Positions 17,626-26,200 of a DNA stretch of 49,415 nt are shown here, in pieces. The number at the start of each line of letters is the position of its first letter. The first letter of the stretch is position 1. The stretch lies in NCBI GenBank assembly GCA_016929905.1, contig JAFGHX010000299.1:1-49415 (forward strand). The letters are read 5' to 3'. Source of the stretch: Kiritimatiellia bacterium (GTDB taxonomy: Bacteria > Verrucomicrobiota > Kiritimatiellia > JAFGHX01). Under the pieces are notes generated by a model. It did no database searches. It was given only the letters and a program-made list of their open reading frames with translations, and was not told the origin of the DNA. Position numbers and translations under genes: made by a program.

Positions 17626-17640
17626 ATGCGTAATACGCAT
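17626..17640. promoter_or_regulatory. 15-bp perfect palindrome on the IclR start codon
   Basis: ATGCGTA-A-TACGCAT is a perfect odd-centred palindrome whose first three bases are the proposed start codon. IclR-family proteins typically bind short palindromes of this size at their own promoter. Its position at the predicted start of transcription suggests an autoregulatory operator placed in the first five codons. Confidence 0.55.
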
Positions 17641-18450
17641 AGTAAGATTCCTGCCGGCAAGCGCGTGCCGCGCGACGGCGACAGCGTGCAGGCGCTGGAG
17701 CGGGGGATGCGGGTGCTGGCGCTGCTGGCGCGGCACGGGCCGATGAGCGCATCGGCGCTGGCGGCGGAACTGGGCGTGCACCAGAGCAGCGCTTCTCGGT
17801 TATTGCGCGCGCTGGTGAAGTCGGGCTTTGTGTGCAAGCCGTCCTTTCAGCGCTTCGCGCTGGACGCCGCCGTGCTCGTTTTTGCCGGCATGGCCCTGGA
17901 ACGCTTTCCGGTGACGGCCGCCGCGGTGACGGCCTGCAACGAGATCTACGCCCGCACCGGACTGTCCGCGGCCGTGGCGATGCTGCGGCAGGGCCGGCTG
18001 GTGTACCTGGCGCGTATAGACCAGAGCACCGACGCCTCGACCGTGCTGGTCGACAACTCGGATTTCCCTTTGCACGAATCCTCGCTGGGGCTGATCCTGA
18101 GCCACAGTCTCGGCCGGAACGGGATGCTGGCGGAACTGAAGGCGAGTCTTAAGCGGGCCGGCTGCGCCGGCGCGGGGACGGAGCCGCGCCGGCTCCACGC
18201 GTTGACGGCCCGCAGCCTGCGTTCGCACGGCATTCTCTACACGAGGGGATTCGGGCGAAACCGATTCAACGCCTCCATCTGTTTCCCGATCGGAGGCGAA
18301 CGGTACGCGCTGGCCGTCTACAGCAAGACGCGCGTGCCGTCCCCCGCGCGCGCGTGTGCCGTTCTGGAATCGGGAAAGGCGCGCGTGCTGGAGGTCTGGG
18401 AAAAGCGGACGGGACGCAACCTGTCGCGCGGCCGGGCGCATGCAGAGTAG
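17626..18450 (+). CDS. IclR family transcriptional regulator
   Basis: A 274-residue regulator. After a short basic N-terminal tail, residues about 18-80 are the winged helix-turn-helix (SVQALERGMRVLALLARHG; ALAAELGVHQSSASRLLRALVKSGFV), followed by the effector-binding IclR domain (GLSAAVAMLRQGRLVYLARID; LHALTARSLRSHGILYTRGF). It starts on a palindrome that looks like its own operator, and a GTG at about codon 15 is a possible alternative start. An M23-like peptidase gene follows after 31 bases and may be co-transcribed. Family call firm; effector unknown. Confidence 0.9.
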   Translation: MRNTHSKIPAGKRVPRDGDSVQALERGMRVLALLARHGPMSASALAAELGVHQSSASRLLRALVKSGFVCKPSFQRFALDAAVLVFAGMALERFPVTAAAVTACNEIYARTGLSAAVAMLRQGRLVYLARIDQSTDASTVLVDNSDFPLHESSLGLILSHSLGRNGMLAELKASLKRAGCAGAGTEPRRLHALTARSLRSHGILYTRGFGRNRFNASICFPIGGERYALAVYSKTRVPSPARACAVLESGKARVLEVWEKRTGRNLSRGRAHAE

Positions 18451-18481
18451 GCATGGCGGTTCCATCAGACGAGATCCGACG

Positions 18482-20134
18482 ATGATCGACAACACGGTCA
18501 GAGCACACATGGGCGGCGCCATTCTGCGGCTGGTCTGCGTGACGGTACTTGGGTTCTGGCGCGTCGACAGCCGCGCGGCCACGCTCGCTCTCGAGGCCGG
18601 CGACCACTTCGCGCTCGTCGATCTCAATATCGGCGACACGCTCGCCTTCACGCTGCAGAACCGCGAAACGCGGGTCATTCGTGTCGCGGACCGGGGCACG
18701 GACGTTTACACCGATTTCGGCAGGAAGGAATGGACGATCTGGGCCGAGTTTGAATTCGAGGGGCATGTCTGCCGCCTGAACTACTCGCCCTTCCGCATGA
18801 AGGCGTTGTACGAGCCGCTCAACGTGAACGGTGTGCGGCTCGGACTGGACAACGTGAACAACATCGAGACGGCCACCGGCTGCGACATGGTGCTGGCCAG
18901 CCCGCCTTCGAAGCACGTTCGCTTCTGGGTGAATGATGCGACCCTGCCGACGCTTCCAGCCTGTCATCTCTGGTTCGATCTGCATCAGGATCGCAGCGGG
19001 GAAATCCCGACGTCGTATGCCCTGCAGACCGTCTGGCCGCACAACCCGGACTACCGGATCCGGCAGGACCGGGACATTCATCCGTCGAGCTACCTGATCG
19101 ACACCTCGCCGAAGAACAGTTCGTCGAGCCAGCCGCCGTACAAGACCGGCTGGCTCGGCTGCTGGCCGTACACCACGTCCGAAATCCACAGCGGGATCGA
19201 CATTCAGATGCCGATCGGTGTGAATCTGTACAGCATTGTGGACGGCAGCACGATGAACGGCCTGTCGGGTAGTTCCGGGCTCGCGCGGTACACTCACGAC
19301 AACGGAAGCACGAAGTGGACCTTCGCCAACTATCACTGTTCGCAGGCGGTGGCGTCAACCGGCAGCACGATGCACAGCGGCGATGTCTACGCGCGGTCCG
19401 GCAGCGCGGGGGCGGGGATCCCGCACGCGCACGCCTACATCGCGCTGGCCGGCGTCACCATCAACCCGTGGCTGGCCGTGTGGCAGGGGCTCGAGAACAG
19501 GAAGGCACGCGACGGATTCATTCGCGCCGCCATCGCGCCGGTCGGCCCGAAGGATACCGGTCAGCCGATTACCTTCGACGGGGCGGCCTCCCGCCCCTGT
19601 GCCGGGCGGCAGATCGAGTCCCGGCAATGGTATTTCGACGACGGCGCCGCGTCCACGTCATCCTGTCCGACACGATCGTTCGCCGACCCGGGTCTGCACC
19701 AGGCGATCCTGGTCATTGAGGACGGGTACATGCGCGATCTGGACGAGGTGTTCTTCTCGGTGGGGACGCCGGCCGCGGAGAAGGAGCCGGCGCTTACGCT
19801 GGAACCGTTTGTGAACAGCGCCTCATCGCCCACGCCGTTGCTGCCGGAGGTCGGCACCGACGTCACCTATTCGGTGCGGGCCCTGGGGCAGGACGGCCAT
19901 GCGCTGGCGTATCTCTGGCATTTCTCCGATCGCACGACGCTGACCGGTAGAACGGTTGTCCACCGCGTAGGCGAGGCCGGCCGGCATGTCGCCGTCGTCC
20001 ACATCCGGGACACGGTCAACAACAGGGGCCGGCTGGCCTGGTACGTGCTCGACACGCGCCAGTGGCCCGAGGCCCAAGCCCCCGATCGGGTCGCACCGGC
20101 CGCGCCGACGGGTCTGTGCCTCTCGCTGCGTTGA
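18482..20134 (+). CDS. Secreted M23-like (LytM) metallopeptidase domain with two PKD-type domains
   Basis: A 550-residue exported protein with a signal peptide near residues 10-33 (GGAILRLVCVTVLGFWRVDSRA). The central part matches the peptidase M23 pattern: H236-SGI-D240 followed by a Gly-rich strand, YHCSQ with H285, then GDVYARSGSAGAGIPHAH with H315 and H317. H236, D240 and H317 would be the zinc ligands and H285 the second catalytic His. Two PKD-like Ig domains follow (about 340-425, SRQWYFDDGAAS; about 445-520, AYLWHFSDRTTL). M23 enzymes cut peptide cross-links in peptidoglycan or other proteins. The active-site spacing is divergent, so this is a structural inference. No strong ribosome site; the start could be residue 10. 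Confidence 0.68.
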   Translation: MIDNTVRAHMGGAILRLVCVTVLGFWRVDSRAATLALEAGDHFALVDLNIGDTLAFTLQNRETRVIRVADRGTDVYTDFGRKEWTIWAEFEFEGHVCRLNYSPFRMKALYEPLNVNGVRLGLDNVNNIETATGCDMVLASPPSKHVRFWVNDATLPTLPACHLWFDLHQDRSGEIPTSYALQTVWPHNPDYRIRQDRDIHPSSYLIDTSPKNSSSSQPPYKTGWLGCWPYTTSEIHSGIDIQMPIGVNLYSIVDGSTMNGLSGSSGLARYTHDNGSTKWTFANYHCSQAVASTGSTMHSGDVYARSGSAGAGIPHAHAYIALAGVTINPWLAVWQGLENRKARDGFIRAAIAPVGPKDTGQPITFDGAASRPCAGRQIESRQWYFDDGAASTSSCPTRSFADPGLHQAILVIEDGYMRDLDEVFFSVGTPAAEKEPALTLEPFVNSASSPTPLLPEVGTDVTYSVRALGQDGHALAYLWHFSDRTTLTGRTVVHRVGEAGRHVAVVHIRDTVNNRGRLAWYVLDTRQWPEAQAPDRVAPAAPTGLCLSLR

Positions 20135-20248
20135 GCCATCGGGGATTTTTGAGCGAACAGCCGTCCTTGGTTCGGATCGGCCCGGGCCGCTCGCAGAGCC
20201 GTCCACGAGACCCGACGTACGCCGCCCGGCTATTGGCGGCACACGCCG

Positions 20249-23200
20249 CTAGTCCTGAAGCCACACACGTGCGCGATAGTACGTGGCGGCGCCCGGCGCG
20301 GAGTTGGTGTAGACCCGCGTCTGGCCGTCGCCGGTTACGGCGTCGTAGCCGCCGAGGGTCTGCCACGCACCGTCGATGAGTCCGTTTCGTTCTTCCAGCG
20401 CGTACAGGCGTGTGAGCCCGCTGTAGCCGGTGCCGCCGGCGGCGAGGGTGGGGAACGACACGAGCAGGCTGCCGCCGGACATGCTGAGGCTGACGCCGAA
20501 CAGCTTTGAACTGTCGTCCGGGTCGGTACCGGCGGTGTATTCGTCCATGTTGGCGAGGCCGTCGCCGTCCTTGTCGCCGGCGGCCGGTTCGCCGGTTCCG
20601 TTCAAGTTTGCGATTTCCCAGTCGTCGGGCATGCCGTCCTGGTCGGCGTCATCGGCGGCGGACAGCGGGCTGCTTTCGAGCACGGTGAGTTCGGCATCGA
20701 GCATGGCATCGCTGCTGCCGATCTCGTGATTCAGCACGTGGACGGCCAGCAGGTTGGTGCCGCTGAACAGGTGCGGAATCTGCGTGCCGGTCAGGGTCCC
20801 GTTCCACTCGCCCGGCGCGTCGGTATAGCCGGAGGCGACGGTATCGAACGGGATCGCGGAACCGGTCGCGCCAGGCGTGTTGACGCGCGTGATTTCCTCG
20901 CCGTTGACCCAGAGGGCGAACCCGTCATCGTACCGCACCCAGAGCCGCAGCTCGCGCACGAGCGCGGCGCACGGGATCTGGAATGTCTTGCGCAGGCACA
21001 GTGACGTATACGTGTAGCGCATATCGGTCAGCGTCGTGCCGTAGGTCAGGCTGCCGTACCCGAACGGGGCGTCACCGGCGGTCCAGCCGGAATCGTCGAA
21101 CGGGAGATGCCGCCACGCGGCGGGCGGGTCCGATGGCTCGGCCGTCCCCCGGCTGTAGCGCCAGGCGCCGCCCTTGTCGACCTTCACCGCCGGGGTCTCG
21201 CCGCTGACGCGGAACGCGCGCAGGCGCAGTGCGTTGATGTAGAACCGCGGGACGCTGTCGGTCACGGTGAACAGCATCGCGCCGTCCGAGCCGGGGTCGA
21301 TTTGGGCGTAGCGCGCCACGAACCCGTTGTCGGTGTTTGCCCCGTTGTTGATGGCGGTGGAATCGTCGGGCATGGCGCTGGAACTGACGCCCGCGCCGCT
21401 GCTGCTGGTGTTGGCGAAGCTGGTCACGTCCGAGATGCGCACGGTGGTCATGCGGTCGGTGTAGGCCGCATTGTCGCGATTGCCGTAGAACACGCACTCG
21501 TAGCGCATGGCCGGGTCCAGCCCGCTGAACGTGAGCGTGAGGTCCGCCCCATAGCTGATCACGCCGCTGCAGTCGACGATCCCGTTGAAGAGGCCGTACG
21601 CGTCGGTGCCCGCGGCGGCATTTGTGCCCTGCGTCGGATAGACGCCGCCGCCGCCGTCGTTGACCGTGAGCAGCACGTTCGTCGGTTGGCCGGTGGCGTA
21701 GTCGCGCAGATACCCGCCTTGTGCCGCGGAGTACGCCGTGATGTTGGCGGCCAACTGCCCGCTATCCCAGGACAGGTCGTTGTAGGCCGTGAAGGCCAGG
21801 ACCGGCCCGTCGTTATCCTGGATCGTATAGGTGAAAACGGCGCTGCCGAGCGAAGCGTTCGCCGGGTTGCTGAGCGAGACGACGACCGTCTCGTCGCTTT
21901 CCGCCGTGCCGTCATCGGTCACCTGGAGCGGAATCGACTTGCTCGTCTGACCGGGCGCGAACGTCAGCGTACCGGCGGAAAGCGTGAAGTCCGAACCCGC
22001 GGAGGCGCTGCCGCCCGTGGCCGCGTAGTTGACGGTGACCGGGTTGGTCCACGCCTTGCTCAGGCTGACGCCGAGGTTCACCGACGCCGTGCTTTCGGAG
22101 CCGGACCCGCTCGTGCTGTCGAACCCGACCGAGGGCACGTTGTCACCCGGGCGGCTCGCCTTGAGCATCAGCGCATTGACGTAGAACCGGCTGTCGCTGT
22201 CGCCGACGGTGACGGTGAAATCGCCGTCCGAGCCCGGATCAATCCCGGCGTAGCGCGCGACGTGACCGTTCGCCGTGTTGTCGCCGCTATACAGCGTCGT
22301 GGTGTCGCCCGGCATACTCGTCGTGCCGGTGGCGACGCCGGGCGTACTCTCATTTTCGAACCCGGCCACGTCCGAGATGACCACGGTTGAATACCGGTCC
22401 GCATAGTCGACCCGATCACGGTTGCCGTACAGGACCAGCTCATACCGAAGCGCGGGTTCCAGGCCCGTGAACGTGAAGATGAGGTCGGTGGTGCCGTACT
22501 GGATCAGGCCGACGCAGTCGACGATCCCGTTGAACACGCCGTGGGCGTCGGTGCTGGCCAGCGCATTGGTGCCCCGGTCCACGAACGCGCCGCCGCCGCC
22601 GGCATTGATCGCGAGCTGCGCGCTCAGCGTGTCGCCGGTGTTGTAATCGACCAGGTTCCCGCTTTGGGCCGGGCCGAACAGGGTGATGCGAACGCCGAGT
22701 TGGCCGTTGGTCCAGGCCAGGTCGTTGTAGGCTTCGAACAGGGTGTCGTTGTCCTGGATCGTATAGGTGTGCGTCACGCGGGTGCCGAGCTGCGCGTTGG
22801 ACGGGCCGCTCAACGAGACGACGACCGTCTCGTCGCCTTCCTCCTGGTCGTCGTCCACGATCGTGATCGCGACGTTCTTGCTGGTCTGGCCCGGGCTGAA
22901 AGTGAGTGTGCCGTTGGCGAGCGTGTAGTCGGTTCCGGACCCGGTCGCGCTGCCGCCGGTCGCGGAGTAGGCGACCGTGACGGTCTGCGCGGATGCGCCG
23001 TTGAGCGTGACGGAGAGGTTGGCGGGAGACACGTTTTCGTTGCCGGCGGAGCTGGACGAGGCGAACTGGACGTAAAGCGTCAGCGTGGTGGCGGCGCCGA
23101 TGTTGGAGTAGTCGGAGTCGCCCATCGCGTTGGTCGCGCGCACCTGATAGTCGAACGGGGTGGCGGCGGGCAATCCGCTGTCGGCGTAGCTCGTCACGCC

Positions 23201-26200
23201 GGCGCCGACGGTCGTGAGCGGCGCCCAGGAGCCGCCGCTGGCGCGGCGTTCGATCTTGAAGCCGGTCTCATTTCCGCTCATGTCGGTCCAGAGCAGGTCG
23301 ATGCGGGTGGCGGATACCGCCGTGGCGATGAGGTTCGTCGGCGGCGCCGGCGGGCCTTCGTATGTGGTCGCGGCGGCTACGGCGCTGTAGGGGGAGTTGC
23401 CGTCGGCATTGTAGGCCTTGACCTTGTAGTAGAATTCCGTGCCCGCCGGCAGGCCGGTGTCGCTGTAGCTCGTCTGGTTGGCGGCCGGCTCGCCGACCCG
23501 CACCCACGCGCTCAGCCCGCTCTGGCGGCGGTCGATCTTGAAGCCGGTCTCGTTGTCGCTCATGTCCTGCCAGGTCAGGTTGACTCGCGTCTGGGAGGCG
23601 GCCGTCGCCGCGAGGTTTGCCGGCGCGGCCGGCGGGTTGCCGACGCTTGCGGCGTGGGTCAGCTCGATGTCCATGAACAGGTCGCTGCTGGTGGGCCCGG
23701 ACTGGTGCACCTCGACGGCCAGCACGTTGAGGCCCTGCACCAGTTTGTCCGCCTGGCTCGAGAGGTTGAACGTCTCGTAGCCGGAGGCCGTGTGGCTGGT
23801 GGCGGCGGTCTCGTAACCGATCGTGCCCGTCGGCATCGACCCGCGCGTGAGTTCCTGCCCGTTGAGATAGGCGACGAACCCGTCGTCGTATTTCGCGTAC
23901 AGGGTCAGGTTCGTCACGTTGCCGGGCGCGGCGGCCAGGGTAAAGGCCTTGCGGAAGTAGGTGGTGATGTGGCGCGCGGCGGGGTTGTCGCCGTAGTCGA
24001 CTTCGGTGTCGAGCTCCGGGTAGCCGCCTTCGTCGGCATAGCCGAGCGGGGCGTTGCCGTCCTGCCAGCCGCCGTCGTCGTAGCCGGCGCTGCGCCAGGC
24101 GGTCCCCAGATCGATGCCGCGGTCATGATACTTCCAGCCGGCGGCTCGGGAGACGAGCCCGCCGGAGTTGGCGGCGCCCGGCGTGCCGCCGGCTGTGAGG
24201 CTGGCGGCCCAGTTGGCCGGGTCGTTGCCGTAGGCGGCCGGGTCCTGCCGCTCGAGCGACGGGCCGTCGCCGTCGGCGCTCTCGGGCCAGGGCGAGTTGT
24301 CGTTGTACTGGACGCGGTCGACCAGGATCCAGGGGATCCCCTCCGGGTCGGGCGCGTCGGGCCGCCACAGCTTCACGCTCTCGCCGGCGTTGTTCAGCAC
24401 ACCCGTGTAGGGCCCGAAGATCTGGACTTCTGCCGGGATTCCGTACCGGGTGCGGAACGCAGAGGCGTTGGTGGCCACGACCAGCGCGTACCGGCGCGCG
24501 CCGAGTTCGGTGTCCGTCGGGAACGTGTAGTTCACGGCGGCCGAAAGCTTCCATGTGTTGGCCGGTGTCCCTTCGTCGTAGAGTTTCACGGTACTGTCCG
24601 AGAGATTGTACAGCTCGATGAACTCCTCTTCGCCGTACGGCGGGTGGTAGTGGATCTCGTTGATCACCACCGGGCCGACCGCCGGATAGGCATTCGCGGC
24701 GCCGAATGTGTTCGTCGCCGATTGCGCGACGAAATCCTCCTCGCCGTCGGTCTTGACATGCCGGCCGAACGCCACGCCGTTGGCCGAGCCGCCGAACCGC
24801 TGCTCGGCGAAGTAAACCAGGTTGTCGCTTGCGTCCCAGGCCGAGAGGTAGACTTCGTCGCCGTGCGAGCTGAGCGCGAAGCAGGCGGGGTCGTTCGTGT
24901 TGGTGTTGAAGTCGTGCTCGTCAAAGACGAGATAACCGCCGGCCGGGATCGTGGTGCCGTCCGGGATCCGGAATTTCTTCAGTTCGGCCAGGGCGTCGCT
25001 CAGATACCAGCCGCTGATGTCCGCGCTGCTCGTGCCGGCGTTGTGCAGTTCGACGGCGTCGACCTGCGGCAGATCGGTATGGCTGAGCACTTCGTTGACG
25101 AAGACGCGGTAATAGGCGCCTTCGTCGTAGCCGGGCGTGCCGCCGATCAGGTTCGAGGCACGCCAGTTGGCGGGGTCGTCCGGGTCGCCGATTTCGTCGA
25201 CGACCGCCAGCGAGTAGCCGGCGCCGTCCGGTTGCGTGGGCCAGGGATCCTTGTCGTTATAGCGCACCGAGGTCACCGTCAACCCGTCGCAGTCGAGCAG
25301 GGCCATACGCTCGCCGCCGTTGTCGAGCCGGCCGCTGTAGACCCCGAACAGGGTCGCCTGGCTCTTGGCGTTGGGGTAGCGGTTGGTGAAGAGGGCCTCG
25401 TTGCTGACCAGCAGCGCGATCTGGCCGCCGTCCAGCTCGGCGCCCGGCGCGAAGGTGTAGCTGACTCCCTTCAGCCACATCTGCGACAGCCCGCGCGGCG
25501 AGGTGCCGGTATTCTTGATTTCGATGAATTCGTAGTCGCTGCCGCCGATGGGGTTGTACATGATCTCCGTGATACCGATGCGGCTGTAGTGCGCGGTGAG
25601 GTTGAAGGTGGCGTCGTGTGCCGCGCTCCAGGTGCCGTTGCTCTTGTAAACGCGCGCGCGGACATGGGTGGTCTTGGAGAGCGTGATGGGGCCGCTGTAC
25701 GCCGCGCCGAGCCGGCTGCCGCCCGCCTTGCGCGGGTCGCTGCCGTCCACCGTGTAGTAGATCGTGGTGCCGCTGTTCGGGTTCGACATCGTGAGCCGGA
25801 ACCCGGTCGCGATCGCGCCGCCGTGCTGGTTGAACGTCGGCGGATCGATCTGCGGGTAGAGCCTGTACCCGTTCACGTCTGTGTTGCGGCACGCGTCGCG
25901 AAGCTGTACGGCGTTGCCGGTCATGAGGTTGCGGATCCTGTCGCGCGCCGCGTACCAGTGCCCGTGGCGGGTGAACAGCGGGTACTCGGTGCCGACCTGG
26001 TCGCGCATCAGGTCGCCCCAGCGCGCGGATTCGCAGACCATGGGGTCTTCGATCCGGGCGTTGATCGCGTCCCAGCGCGCCTGGGCCGTCGCGTCGCTCA
26101 GCGCGCCGTTGTTGTAGCCGTGTTTGTAGACGCGATCGGAGAACAGGACCCTGAAATCGGCGTTTCGAGCCAGCCCGCGCAGCGGGCGCGCGACCCACTT

